Positions 39,531 to 49,793 of a stretch of DNA of 64,000 nucleotides are shown here, piece after piece. Source of the DNA: Chthoniobacter sp. (GTDB taxonomy: Bacteria > Verrucomicrobiota > Verrucomicrobiia > Chthoniobacterales > Chthoniobacteraceae). The notes under the pieces are model-generated. The model did not search any database, was not told the DNA's origin, and saw only the letters and a list, made by a program, of their open reading frames with translations. Where the stretch lies: contig JAIOPH010000037.1 in NCBI GenBank assembly GCA_021414005.1, positions 1 through 64,000 on the forward strand. Reading direction: 5' to 3'. Numbering within the stretch: position 1 is the first letter of the stretch; every line of letters begins with the position of its first letter. Both the position numbers and the translations under genes were made by a program.

Positions 39531-40655
39531 ATGTCCCATTCATACGATGTCATTGTTGTCGGCGTCGGTGCCGTCGGTTCCGCCACCTGTTACGACCTCA
39601 CCAAACGCGGACTCCGCGTCCTCGGGCTGGAACAATTCTCCATCCCGCACAACCTTGGCGGGTCGCACGGGAACTCGCGGCAGACCAAGATCGCGCCCTA
39701 CATCGGCAGCGAATACGAGCCGATCATCCTGCGGGCCTACGAACTGTATCGCGATCTCGTCGAGGAATCGGGACAGACGGACATCATGGTGAAGACAGGG
39801 TTCCTCGATCTGGCACCGCACCGGAGTTTTCCCGCCTACAAGCTGCCGCACAACCAGCACTTCGAGGATCTCAGCATCCAGCAGGTCAATGAGCGCTTTC
39901 CCCAGTTCAAAATCGGCGAGCCCTATTGGGGTGCCTATGACCCCGAGGGTGCGCTGCTCCGCCCGGAGGTGACCATCACAACCTACGTGCGGCTCACCAT
40001 GCAGCGCGGTGCGCACATTTTGGGAAACACGAAGGTCCTCGACTGGAGCACTGATGCTGGTGGAGTGACGGTGAAGACGGACCGCGAGACTTACACTGCG
40101 GATCGCATCGTCTTTTGCGCCGGACCCTGGACGGGCAAGCTGCTCAAGGAGTTGGGCATCGCTGTCACCGTCACGCGCATGAGCTTCGCGTGGGTCTGGC
40201 CGCTGACGAATGTGAAGGCCTACGAGTTTGGCACGATGCCGTGCTGGTGCATCGAAGACGATGACGGTATCTACTATGGGTTTCCGATGATGAACGATGT
40301 GCCCGGCTACAAAATCGGCCTGCACTGGTACGGCGAAACGGTGGACCCGGACAGCTTTAACCGGACACCCAACGCGCAGGACGAAGAATTCATCCGCAAA
40401 GGACTGAGGAGATATTTTCCCGAAGCCAACGGCCCGCTGACCGGCCTGCGCACCTGCCTTTACGATCACACCGTGGACGACGTGCCGATCATGGACAAAC
40501 ACCCCGAGCTCGACCGCGTGACCCTCTGCGGCCCGTTGTGCGGAGCTGGTTTCAAGTTCGTGCCCGCCTACGCCGAGATCGCGGCGGACTTTGTCGAAAA
40601 AGGCCGGACCGATCTGAAGAGTGATTTCCTGCGTATTGGGAGGTTGTTGAAGTAG
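39531..40655 (+). CDS. sarcosine oxidase/N-methyltryptophan oxidase-like FAD enzyme
   Basis: YDVIVVGVGAVGSATCYDLTKRGLRVLGLEQ FAD motif; GGSHGNSRQTKIAP; CLYDHTVDDVPIMDKHP; CGPLCGAGFKF. Confidence 0.88.
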   Translation: MSHSYDVIVVGVGAVGSATCYDLTKRGLRVLGLEQFSIPHNLGGSHGNSRQTKIAPYIGSEYEPIILRAYELYRDLVEESGQTDIMVKTGFLDLAPHRSFPAYKLPHNQHFEDLSIQQVNERFPQFKIGEPYWGAYDPEGALLRPEVTITTYVRLTMQRGAHILGNTKVLDWSTDAGGVTVKTDRETYTADRIVFCAGPWTGKLLKELGIAVTVTRMSFAWVWPLTNVKAYEFGTMPCWCIEDDDGIYYGFPMMNDVPGYKIGLHWYGETVDPDSFNRTPNAQDEEFIRKGLRRYFPEANGPLTGLRTCLYDHTVDDVPIMDKHPELDRVTLCGPLCGAGFKFVPAYAEIAADFVEKGRTDLKSDFLRIGRLLK

Positions 40656-40665
40656 AACGATCGAG

Positions 40666-42279
40666 ATGAAAAACATCAAACCGTTGGTCTTTCTGCCACC
40701 GTTCATACTCTGTGCGGTCTTTGTGGCGATGCAGTTTTTCGATAGCGGCAAGGCAGCCGATCAACAGGTGTTCACGAAGTCACTCAAAGCGGGTGAGTCA
40801 TGGGTTTCGCTAAACTTTGGCTGGTTCGTTTCGTTACTGTCCTTCGGCATGTTGGCGCTGTGTGTGGCGCTCTATGCTTCCTCCTTCGGAAAAACGGTTC
40901 TCGGCGGCCCCCATTCCAAAAAGCTACTCACCAAGTGGCAAATGTTCGCCGTGGTCCTCACCACGAACATAGCCACCGGCATACTTTTTTGGGGCGTGTT
41001 TGAGCCAACCACACACTTGAGCCATCCGCCTGCGGGGATTGCGCCCAATTCGCCGGCAGCCGCGCAATTTGCCGTTTCCACGGTCTATCTACATTGGACA
41101 CTGACTCCCTACGCGTTTGGATCTCTGGTTGGATTGATGTTCGCGTTCGCGTTTTTCAACATGAAACGCCCGTTCAGCCTAGGCGCACCGCTCTCACCAC
41201 TGTTGGGGCGTCGTGGCGGGGGTATTGTTGGGCAGCTAATTGATACCGTTTGTCTCTATTCCCTCGTGGCGGCGCTGACGTCGGCACTAGCGGGATTCGC
41301 ACTGCTTATGGGGGGCGGTCTGCACAGTGTTTTCGGTATCGAGGGAAAACCTTCCCAACTAATGCTTGGTGCTGTGATCCTCACAGTCATGGGAGCTTCC
41401 GTGGCCGCGGCAATCAGTGGGGTGACCAAGGGGATTCGCTGGATTGCCAACGCCAACACCATTTTGCTCATCGGCTTTCTAGGGTTGGTTTTAGTATTGG
41501 GACCGACACGATTCATTCTCGATTTTGCGGTTGAAGGCTTGGGACAATATTTTGGGCAGTTTTTTCAGAAAGCCCTGAATACCGGCGCGGCATACAGTCA
41601 TATCGATCCCCAAGTTGGACTGGTGAGTGACGACTCCATTCACAAGACCACCCAAATGTATTTCTCAGCGTTCTTCGCCTGGGCCCCGATCATGGGGGTG
41701 TTTCTAGGGCGCATTGCCTATGGCTACACCGTTAGGGCGTTTTTGTTTTTTAACGTGATCCTACCATCGGTTTTCACAGGCATATGGATGGCGGTGATTT
41801 GTGGGGCCGTGGTTCACATGGACATGCATGAACAAGTGGGACTTGCAGGACTGCTGGACGACCAAGACCCCTGCCGTGTTCTCTTTGCTTTTCTCAACCA
41901 CCTTCCATTTGGGAAGATTCTCATTCCCCTGCTTTTGATTACGGCCTTCCTTTCCTTCGTGACTACGGCCGATGGCAATACTGATACGATGAGCAACATC
42001 AGTTCCAAGGGGATCTCGCCAGACCACACGGAATCGGGTATGTTCGTGAAGATCGCTTGGGGCACTCTGGTGGCAGTCTTTTGTTTTATTGTGGTCACTC
42101 GTTTCGGCAAAGGTGGAGTTACCATGCTGGCCAATCTGGGTGGCTTCCCGGCCCTTTTCCTCTGCTTGGGCGTTGGCATCAGCGCACTCATGGTCATGGC
42201 CCATCCGGCACGTTACGACACCTTCGACAAAGACTACGTCCCTGACCCATCCGACAAATCCGAAGAACCCGAAGCATGA
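40666..42279 (+). CDS. BCCT (betaine/carnitine/choline) family transporter
   Basis: About 12 TM; WGVFEPTTHLSHPP, VYLHWTLTPYAFGSLVGLMFAFAFFNM, FFAWAPIMGVFLGRIAYGYTVRAFL. Confidence 0.85.
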   Translation: MKNIKPLVFLPPFILCAVFVAMQFFDSGKAADQQVFTKSLKAGESWVSLNFGWFVSLLSFGMLALCVALYASSFGKTVLGGPHSKKLLTKWQMFAVVLTTNIATGILFWGVFEPTTHLSHPPAGIAPNSPAAAQFAVSTVYLHWTLTPYAFGSLVGLMFAFAFFNMKRPFSLGAPLSPLLGRRGGGIVGQLIDTVCLYSLVAALTSALAGFALLMGGGLHSVFGIEGKPSQLMLGAVILTVMGASVAAAISGVTKGIRWIANANTILLIGFLGLVLVLGPTRFILDFAVEGLGQYFGQFFQKALNTGAAYSHIDPQVGLVSDDSIHKTTQMYFSAFFAWAPIMGVFLGRIAYGYTVRAFLFFNVILPSVFTGIWMAVICGAVVHMDMHEQVGLAGLLDDQDPCRVLFAFLNHLPFGKILIPLLLITAFLSFVTTADGNTDTMSNISSKGISPDHTESGMFVKIAWGTLVAVFCFIVVTRFGKGGVTMLANLGGFPALFLCLGVGISALMVMAHPARYDTFDKDYVPDPSDKSEEPEA

Positions 42280-43490
42280 ACCTGCCTTTTGAAGAAACCC
42301 GCAAGCTGGGTGAAGCCACGCGCGCAATCCATTGTGGCGAAGGTGTGGATGCCGAGACCAAAGCCATCCGCCGACCCATCGTTCTGGCCAATAGCTTCGA
42401 GTTGAACGACACCTCCGAGACCCTGCCGGAGTCGTTCGACTGGAACAACCCGAACGCCTTCAACTACCCGCGCTCGCGCCATCCCAATGCCCGCTACCTC
42501 GAAGAGCGACTCGCGGGGATGGAGGGCGGCGAAGACTGCGTGGTTTCCGCCAGCGGCGTCGCCGCCATTTCCGGCGCGTTCTTCACGCTGCTGAGTTCCG
42601 GCGATCACCTGATCAGCTCGCGGATTTGCTACATCGGCATCCACGGTTTTCTCGTCGAGCATTTTGCCAAGCGCTTCGGCGTGGAATTGACCCTCGTGGA
42701 CACGACCAACCCCGCCGAAGTCCAGGCGGCGGTGCGTCCCAATACCAAGCTCATCCACGTCGAAACCCCGGCCAATCCCACGACCCTCGTCAGCGACATT
42801 GCCGCCATCGCCGTCATCGCCAAGAAGATCGGCGCCATCTTCACCGTGGACAGCACCTTCTCCGGTCTGGTCATGCAAAAGCCCCTCGTCCTCGGTGCGG
42901 ACCTCGTCATGCACAGCCTGACGAAATACGTGAACGGCCACGGAGACAGCCTTGGCGGCGCGGTCATCGGGCGGAAGGATCTCATCTCGCAAATCCGCCT
43001 CGCGGCCAGCGTCCACCTCGGCGCGACGATCAGCCCTTTCACCGCCTGGCTCCTCATGCGCAGCTCCGCCACGCTGCCGCTGCGGATGAAGCAGCACTGC
43101 GAGAACGCCATGACCCTCGCGCGTTTCCTGGAGGCCCATCCGAAGGTGAAATTTGTCCGCTACCCCGGCCTCGAAAGCCACCCGCAGCATGCCATCGCGA
43201 AGCAGCAGATGACCGGCTACGGCGGCATGATCAACTTCGGGCTGAAGGCCGGAAAATCGGGTTACTTCCCTTTCCTCGGCGCGCTCCGAGTCATCACCCA
43301 CGCTGTCTGTCTCGGCCACACCGAGAGCCTCGTGCAGTTTTACCCGCAGGAAGGCAACCATCCCGAACTCGGCGTGCTGAATTACCCCGAAGACATCGGC
43401 GAAGGATTTATCCGTTTCAGCGCGGGTCTGGAAGATATCGCCGACCTCACCGCTGACCTCGCACAGGCGCTGGACCAGGTGCCGCGATGA
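42276..43490 (+). CDS. PLP-dependent trans-sulfuration family enzyme (cystathionine gamma-synthase/Met gamma-lyase-like)
   Basis: TRAIHCGEGVD, RSRHPNARYLEERLAGMEGGEDCVVSASGVAAI, SLTKYVNGHGDSLGGAVIG PLP lysine. Confidence 0.92.
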   Translation: MNLPFEETRKLGEATRAIHCGEGVDAETKAIRRPIVLANSFELNDTSETLPESFDWNNPNAFNYPRSRHPNARYLEERLAGMEGGEDCVVSASGVAAISGAFFTLLSSGDHLISSRICYIGIHGFLVEHFAKRFGVELTLVDTTNPAEVQAAVRPNTKLIHVETPANPTTLVSDIAAIAVIAKKIGAIFTVDSTFSGLVMQKPLVLGADLVMHSLTKYVNGHGDSLGGAVIGRKDLISQIRLAASVHLGATISPFTAWLLMRSSATLPLRMKQHCENAMTLARFLEAHPKVKFVRYPGLESHPQHAIAKQQMTGYGGMINFGLKAGKSGYFPFLGALRVITHAVCLGHTESLVQFYPQEGNHPELGVLNYPEDIGEGFIRFSAGLEDIADLTADLAQALDQVPR

Positions 43491-43731
43491 GCTGACGTCT
43501 GCCAGCCGTCTGGGGCTCTCTACGTGTGGAGGCCAAAAAATTTAGCGGGAGTCGAAGACGTAAGATTGGGCGGGCACACTGCCGCCCCTCGTCAGCAGTG
43601 ATTTTCGACGCTTCGAGGGTGAGTTCGTCGTCGTTGGCCCAAGATCCTGCCCCACAGGGAGGCGACAATTTTTTACAAAGAAGCATTGTCTATCACAGTT
43701 TTTCGTAAATACTTTGTGCACTATTCAGTCG

Positions 43732-44235
43732 ATGATTGTCTCTCCCCACTCCGCAGAGCGTTCGCTTCCCTCGCACTCTTCGTCCTGGCGCGTCCGAGGG
43801 TTCAGCTTGATTGAAGTGGTGCTATGCATCGGAATCGTGGCGTTCGCCTTTCTCGCAATCTTTGGGATGCTCCCGGTCGGGCTCTCCACGTTTCGGCAGG
43901 CAATGGACAACACCGTGGGCTCGCAGATTGTCCAGCGCCTGGTCGGGGAAGCGCAGCAGACGGATTTCCCGACCCTGATCGCCACGAGCGTGACGCTTCG
44001 GTACTTCGACGATCAGGGGAACGAAGTGACGGTGAGTAAGGACTACATTTACACTGCGGAAATCACCGTTCTGGCACCGACAACGCTTCCCAACACGAGC
44101 ACCCCCCCGACCGCCAGTTTGGCGACAGTGACGATCAGGCTGGCGAACAATCCAGGGCACAATCCGACGCCGTTCGCCTCGGCCAGCACGGTGCGTTTCA
44201 CCACTCACACAGCATTGATCGCGAAAAACCAATGA
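43732..44235 (+). CDS. prepilin-type protein, Verru_Chthon cassette B-like
   Basis: RGFSLIEVVLCIGIVAFAFLAIFGMLPVGLSTFRQAMDNTVGSQIVQRLVGEAQQTDFP: prepilin cleavage motif plus GLLPVGL-type stretch. Confidence 0.75.
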   Translation: MIVSPHSAERSLPSHSSSWRVRGFSLIEVVLCIGIVAFAFLAIFGMLPVGLSTFRQAMDNTVGSQIVQRLVGEAQQTDFPTLIATSVTLRYFDDQGNEVTVSKDYIYTAEITVLAPTTLPNTSTPPTASLATVTIRLANNPGHNPTPFASASTVRFTTHTALIAKNQ

Positions 44236-45284
44236 AGGTTGTATCACACGCGAGAAGGGCCTTCACGTTGGTCGAGTTGATGATTTCGATAACGTTGATT
44301 CTCCTCATTTGCCTGTTGTTGGTTTCAATGACGAACGCGACATCGGCGACGTGGCGCCAGACCACCGGCCGGGTCGAGCAGTTCCGCAGCGCCAATAACG
44401 GTTACGAAGCCATCACGCGGCGGCTCAGTCAGGCTACCCTGAACACCTACTGGGACTACGACAATCCGACGTCGCCCAAGAAGTATTTTCGTCAGTCCGA
44501 CTTGCGCTTCCTTTCGGGAAACATGACCGCCGGGACGAAAAAGCTGCTGACCACCGTTAAACCACGCCGGCCGACGCATGGTATCTTTTTTCAGGCACCG
44601 CTGGGTTTTGTCGATGACGCGACCAACTTCAGCGGCCTGGACAACCTGATTAATACTTGGGGCTATTACGTGGAATTCAACTACGATGCCCGGCCCGCTT
44701 TCATCGAATCACTATCGGCAGCGAGCAAGCCGGCGAACCGCTGGCGCTATCGGATGATGGAACTCATGCAACCGTCAAACGCGTTGTCCATCTTTAGTTT
44801 TACTTCTGGAAACCCTGCCTATGTCGGCAAGGAATGGTTTTCCACCAAACTGCCTGCGGCCACGCTGCCGCCCGCAGCCCTGCCCGTAACTCCCACCCAT
44901 GTACTGGCCGAAAATATCGTCGCGTTGGTCGTGCATCCGAGGCTGACAAAAAAAGAGGAGGAACTAACCGGCAAGACCCTTTCCAAAGATTACTTCTATG
45001 ATTCGACGGTCACCAACACCGACCCGGATATCAATCCCAAGAGCCAGTTGCCACCGATAGTACAGGTGACGATGGTAGCCATTGATGAACAGTCCGCCGC
45101 CCGGACTGCGAACGGCGACAAAGTCCCGGCTTTTGATGTGCTGCTCGATACTTTGTTTCAGGACACCACAAAGTTCGACGCCGATCTGACGTCTTTGCAG
45201 ACAGCTTTGGCTGCTCAACGCCTCAACTTTCGGGTGTTTACCAGCAGTGTCAGTATTCGGGGTGCGAAATGGAGCCGCAAATAG
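44232..45284 (+). CDS. prepilin-type protein, Verru_Chthon cassette C-like
   Basis: RRAFTLVELMISITLILLICLLLVSMTNATSATWRQT; overlaps the upstream gene by 4 nt. Confidence 0.75.
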   Translation: MKVVSHARRAFTLVELMISITLILLICLLLVSMTNATSATWRQTTGRVEQFRSANNGYEAITRRLSQATLNTYWDYDNPTSPKKYFRQSDLRFLSGNMTAGTKKLLTTVKPRRPTHGIFFQAPLGFVDDATNFSGLDNLINTWGYYVEFNYDARPAFIESLSAASKPANRWRYRMMELMQPSNALSIFSFTSGNPAYVGKEWFSTKLPAATLPPAALPVTPTHVLAENIVALVVHPRLTKKEEELTGKTLSKDYFYDSTVTNTDPDINPKSQLPPIVQVTMVAIDEQSAARTANGDKVPAFDVLLDTLFQDTTKFDADLTSLQTALAAQRLNFRVFTSSVSIRGAKWSRK

Positions 45285-45290
45285 CTCGAC

Positions 45291-48200
45291 ATGAAACAAT
45301 CACGTCAACTCCAACAAGCCGGCATTGCCCTGGTTATTGTTCTGGCGTTTCTTGTTTTGATCTCTGTGGTCGTAATCGCGTTTTTCACCAGCGTTTCCAC
45401 GGAACTGACTGCCTCGCGCACGGTCGCTATCTCGGCGAGCACCCAGCAGTTGGCGGACTCTGCGGTGAACGTCGTCATGGCGCAACTGGTGGATGCCACC
45501 AAGGGACAGGATTCCGGCTCCCTGCTGGCCTGGGCATCACAGCCGGGCCTGATCCGGACTTTCGATGCCGCGGGCAAACCACGGGATTTCTTCAAACTCT
45601 ATTCGTCGGATAAGATGACGGTGTCCGGTGGTGGTTTCACGGGAGCGCCCGATCTGCCCCCGGCAGATTGGAAAAGCTCGGCGAACAGCGACCTTTACAC
45701 TGACCTCAATGCGCCTGCGCCAGACTTTACGGGCGCGCTGGTCTATCCCATAGTCGATCCTTCGGCGGAGGTCTTGGCCAACGGGCAGGTACCGTCTTTC
45801 GGCCAGCTCAAGGTGGACGGTTTTTCGATCACCTCGCGGCCCGGGTATGAAGCGGGCAAGGCGGAGTCTGCGGGAAATAACCGGGCACCGATGCCGGTGA
45901 AATGGCTCTATGTGCTGCGCGATGGAACACTCCAGCCACCCGCGCTGCAACTGGGAGTACTAACGGTAAAGGCGGCGACAACGACCAATCCCATTGTGGG
46001 CCGAATCGCCTTCTGGACCGACGACGAGACCTCCAAGGTAAACATTAATACCGCCTCCGAGGGCACCTATTGGGATGTGCCCCGGATTTTTTCCATGGAG
46101 GACATTGGCAAATACGCTAGCGCCACCACCGTGAGTTCTCCCGGAATGGCGATTTGCCAGCCGGCGCAGCATGAATATCAGCGTTATCCAGGACACCCCG
46201 CGACGACCTGCCTGAGCCCGATTTTTAAAAACCTGCTGCCGGTTCCTTATCCTGATCCCATCAATAGCTCCAATATTACCCAACTGGATCCCTATTACGA
46301 CATCGCCCCCCGCATTGGTCTGCCACTCAGTTCGGGAGGTGGCGGCGGTGGGTCGAAGGGGGGAACCGAGTTGCCGTCCAGCGAGGTGACGGTGGACCGG
46401 GACCGGCTGTATGCCTCGGTGGACGAATTGATGTTCACTCCGGATCTGACCTCGGATGCGCGCATTCCCAATACTTCGTCAGGCAGTAAGAGCCCGAACC
46501 TCATTTCGAAGGCGGCATTGGAAAAGGCGCGCTTCTTCATCACCGCTCACAGTTCGGCACCGGAGACAACGCTCTATAACACTCCGCGCGTGGCGATTTG
46601 GCCGGTCTGGGTGAGCGCCAGCCAGCGGACGGTGTATGACTCGATGATGGCGTTCTGCTCGACGATCGGGGGCAAGGAGTACTTTTTCACCCGTGCGAAT
46701 CCGCGCAGTGCCACGCAGGATCTGAGTCCGCGAAACCTGCAGCTGTATCAATACTTGCAAGCCCTGACCAAAAACAACGTGCCGGGATTCGGTGGCAACT
46801 TTCTCCAGAAATATGGCGCTGGGACGACAGGTATCACCGACCGTGATCAAATCCTGACCTCGATCTATGATTACATCCGCTGCGTGAACCTCGCGGATAC
46901 CAGTAATAGTGCTTCTCCCTTCACGCCCCCGTTTGATGCGCCCAACCTCGGAATCGACAAACTCGATCTCTATCGTCCGGGGGCCGGCGAGGTGGTGCCC
47001 ATTAAGATAGGGCAGACTAAAGGGTTTGGGCGTTTTGCCAGCGTGGCGGAGGCGGACGTGCTTTTTTATGGAACGGGGGCCGGCCGGATGAAGGCGGTGT
47101 TTCTTATGGAGTTTGCTACGCCTTTGCACGGGTTGGGAGGAATGCGGGTGGGTCTGAAATATACCGTGACTGGTCTGGACAAGTTCAAGGTTGCGCCGAA
47201 GGACGCCTCTGGTGGGGCAACTCCGCAGCCGTTGGGTTTGCCGGCGGAAGGAACCAACATCATGGAAAACACCGACCTTCAAACCAATGGTGGGCGGTCG
47301 GTCGGTGGCACGGAAGGCCCATCCATGGCCTTCTCCAACAAGTGGAACAATACCAAAAAGCTCATTACCGCAGGTGGCCCGGAGGCGATTGGAAACTACC
47401 CCTTCTTTACTCAGAACGACTTTGTCTTCACTCCACAGGCTACATCCTCCTTTGTTTTTAAGGGGGGCAAAATCAAGGTCGAGATCCGCACCACCGATAC
47501 GAACGAACTGATCCAAACTGTGAACCTCGAGTTTCCGGATGGTGAGTTCAAAACGCCGGGCACGGGAGCGTCGGATTTCAATGCGCGGATCGCCGGCGGT
47601 GGAGGCGCCACGTTTGTGGTTCGGGGAGAGGACACTGTGGTTGGGTTGGAGCCTGCGGGCGTGAAGGGCAACACGGCGGATGGTGAACTTGATCCGACGG
47701 CCGGTGATACTCGGATGGTCGAGGCGTTACCGGAGGTTCCAGCCACCCTGTTTCGGGCGCACAAGAAATATTCCGAGCCGGGAGTTCAGCAGGCCTATGG
47801 ACTGGCCTGGTCCACGGGGCAGCCTTTCCCGGGCGCGACCTATGGGAAACTCGTGCCGGTCCCGCGTTATATGAACGGGGGGCTGCGTTTGCCGGATGTG
47901 CCCAGCCGGGTGGGGGACCATGTCACCCGTTCCGATGGTCAGCCAGGGGACTGGGATACTGGTGTGGGCGACCAGAAAGACGGAGCGCATATCAACAAGT
48001 CCGATGAAGGCGACGCCCGTTTCAATGGCCGTCTGCCCTACGTTCTGGGCAACTTCACGGAATATGCTCCGCCGGGCCAGACCCATTTCTCGCCGAACCG
48101 CCAAATGCCGTCCGCGCTGATGTTCGGATCAATCCCCACGGGAGTGCAGCGCTTCAAGCCTTGGCAGACCCTCTTGTTCAATCCCCGTCCCGAGGACCTA

Positions 48201-48986
48201 ACGCATCCCGGCTTTGGTACTCCGCGTGTGCCGGCTGCGGGACAGCCATTCACCCTGCCGCCGGATCACCTGCTGGCTGATCTTTTCTGGATGCCGGTGA
48301 TCGAGCCTTACGCCATCAGTCAGCCTTTTGCCACTTCTGGTAAGATTAACATGAACTATCAGATCCAGCCTTTCACCTACATCCGCCGCAGCACTGGGAT
48401 GTATGCCGTGATGCAGGCGACAAAGTTCATGGCTTTGGAGTTAAATGACGCTCAGACTTACAAGCCGCTTGATCCTGGTAACGGAGGTTCTCGCATGCCT
48501 GATCGGCGCTTCGCGATCGATATTCCGGAGACTCTCAAGGCCTTTGATACGAAGTTTTCCGGCAATGACCTATTCAAGTCGGCGACTCAGTTTTGTGACA
48601 TCAACCTCATCCCGCCGGGGGAAACAGCCTCGACGATTGCCTCGTTTTGGAGCAACCACCAGCTCACTGGGGATAACTTGCGCGAGAAGCCTTATGTGGA
48701 CATCTATCCGCGCCTCACGACCAAATCGAATACCTACACCGTGCATGTGCGGGTGCAGACACTGAAAAAAGCTTCGGCAAGCGTGCCGGACCAGTGGATC
48801 CCGGCTCGCGATAAGGTAGTCGGCGAGTATCGCGGATCGGTTCTGCTGGAACGTTACATCGACCTTAATGACCCGGCGCTGCCTGATTTCGCGGCCAAGT
48901 TTGTCGCTAATCCTTCGGACAGCACGCTAAACATCGACCAGTATTACCGGATGCGCGTGGTCAGTAAGAAGCGCTTCGCTCCGTGA
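45291..48986 (+). CDS. large Verru_Chthon cassette A-like protein (GspK-like N-terminus)
   Basis: GIALVIVLAFLVLISVVVIAFFTSVSTELTASRTVAISAS N-terminal helix, 1231 aa, tandem with B- and C-like genes. Confidence 0.75.
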   Translation: MKQSRQLQQAGIALVIVLAFLVLISVVVIAFFTSVSTELTASRTVAISASTQQLADSAVNVVMAQLVDATKGQDSGSLLAWASQPGLIRTFDAAGKPRDFFKLYSSDKMTVSGGGFTGAPDLPPADWKSSANSDLYTDLNAPAPDFTGALVYPIVDPSAEVLANGQVPSFGQLKVDGFSITSRPGYEAGKAESAGNNRAPMPVKWLYVLRDGTLQPPALQLGVLTVKAATTTNPIVGRIAFWTDDETSKVNINTASEGTYWDVPRIFSMEDIGKYASATTVSSPGMAICQPAQHEYQRYPGHPATTCLSPIFKNLLPVPYPDPINSSNITQLDPYYDIAPRIGLPLSSGGGGGGSKGGTELPSSEVTVDRDRLYASVDELMFTPDLTSDARIPNTSSGSKSPNLISKAALEKARFFITAHSSAPETTLYNTPRVAIWPVWVSASQRTVYDSMMAFCSTIGGKEYFFTRANPRSATQDLSPRNLQLYQYLQALTKNNVPGFGGNFLQKYGAGTTGITDRDQILTSIYDYIRCVNLADTSNSASPFTPPFDAPNLGIDKLDLYRPGAGEVVPIKIGQTKGFGRFASVAEADVLFYGTGAGRMKAVFLMEFATPLHGLGGMRVGLKYTVTGLDKFKVAPKDASGGATPQPLGLPAEGTNIMENTDLQTNGGRSVGGTEGPSMAFSNKWNNTKKLITAGGPEAIGNYPFFTQNDFVFTPQATSSFVFKGGKIKVEIRTTDTNELIQTVNLEFPDGEFKTPGTGASDFNARIAGGGGATFVVRGEDTVVGLEPAGVKGNTADGELDPTAGDTRMVEALPEVPATLFRAHKKYSEPGVQQAYGLAWSTGQPFPGATYGKLVPVPRYMNGGLRLPDVPSRVGDHVTRSDGQPGDWDTGVGDQKDGAHINKSDEGDARFNGRLPYVLGNFTEYAPPGQTHFSPNRQMPSALMFGSIPTGVQRFKPWQTLLFNPRPEDLTHPGFGTPRVPAAGQPFTLPPDHLLADLFWMPVIEPYAISQPFATSGKINMNYQIQPFTYIRRSTGMYAVMQATKFMALELNDAQTYKPLDPGNGGSRMPDRRFAIDIPETLKAFDTKFSGNDLFKSATQFCDINLIPPGETASTIASFWSNHQLTGDNLREKPYVDIYPRLTTKSNTYTVHVRVQTLKKASASVPDQWIPARDKVVGEYRGSVLLERYIDLNDPALPDFAAKFVANPSDSTLNIDQYYRMRVVSKKRFAP

Positions 48987-48993
48987 GGCGGGG

Positions 48994-49239
48994 CTAGGCT
49001 TGGCCTTCGAGAAAGGCGAGAGCCTTGTCGTAGCTGCAGCGCTGGAGAAAATGGGCGAGTTGGGGATCGACCTCGCCGGAGAGCTGGGCTGCCGCGGACG
49101 CAATTTCATTGGAGACAGATTGGAGCCGGGCGAGATGCCCGGCGGGGTCGCGCTGGTAAAACTCACGGTCGGCGACAATGGCGAGGCGATCTTTCAGGGC
49201 CGCGATCAACGTCGTGGAGGAGGCGGGGGGCGGCGTCAT
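48994..49239 (-). CDS. small conserved hypothetical protein
   Basis: 81 aa: MTPPPASSTTLIAALKDRLAIVADREFYQRDPAGHLARLQSVSNEIASAAAQL...; coding-like. Confidence 0.6.
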   Translation of the reverse strand: MTPPPASSTTLIAALKDRLAIVADREFYQRDPAGHLARLQSVSNEIASAAAQLSGEVDPQLAHFLQRCSYDKALAFLEGQA

Positions 49240-49249
49240 AGGTAAAACT

Positions 49250-49558
49250 TCACTTCGTGGAGGGGCGCTTCTTCCCTTTTGATGGGGCGGCAGCCGCCTC
49301 CGCGCGGATTTGTCGCTCGGCTTCCAACCAGTCCTGATGCTCATCACCGGGGCGACCCTCCCGGCGGCGATTCTCGGCGATGAAATAAGCGCGGGTGGCA
49401 ATTTCATCCATGCTCAACTTGGGTTCCACCGGCGGCGTGGCTTTCCGCGTACGCGGCGGTTTGGTGTTGCTCTCTTTCGGCTTGGCGATGGGGGCCGGCT
49501 TCGTCGTCCGCAGGCTGGCTGCGGACGGTTTCTTCGTGGTGTCGGGTTTCTTGCGCAT
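49250..49558 (-). CDS. DUF2934-like small protein
   Basis: DEIATRAYFIAENRRREGRPGDEHQDWLEAERQI. Confidence 0.75.
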   Translation of the reverse strand: MRKKPDTTKKPSAASLRTTKPAPIAKPKESNTKPPRTRKATPPVEPKLSMDEIATRAYFIAENRRREGRPGDEHQDWLEAERQIRAEAAAAPSKGKKRPSTK

Positions 49559-49716
49559 AATCTTCGATCGTTGAATCGGCAATTTTCCGTCCGGGGAAAA
49601 ATTCCGCGGCACAGGCTGCGGAAGAAGAACGTCGTGACTTTAACTTTCACCGCCGGCGCGTGAACAGCAAAATCTCAATTTTTTCGCGCCAACCGCTTGC
49701 TTCCGCCTTTTTCCTT

Positions 49717-49776
49717 GGCGGAAATGCGCGAGTGCGCGCATAGAACGGGCGACGCATTGCGCACCGCATTTCCGCC
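49717..49776 (+). promoter_or_regulatory. strong stem-loop in the gspE/pilB 5' leader
   Basis: GGCGGAAATGCG-(CGA bulge)-GTGCGC pairs with GCGCAC-CGCATTTCCGCC; ends 17 nt before the ATG at 49794. Confidence 0.7.
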
Positions 49777-49793
49777 GTTTTCCTCACCCCACC

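Noticed and set aside
39540-40751. Minus ORF of 403 aa
   Set aside because: Antisense to the sarcosine oxidase-like gene.
42234-43361. Minus ORF of 375 aa
   Set aside because: Antisense to the PLP enzyme gene.
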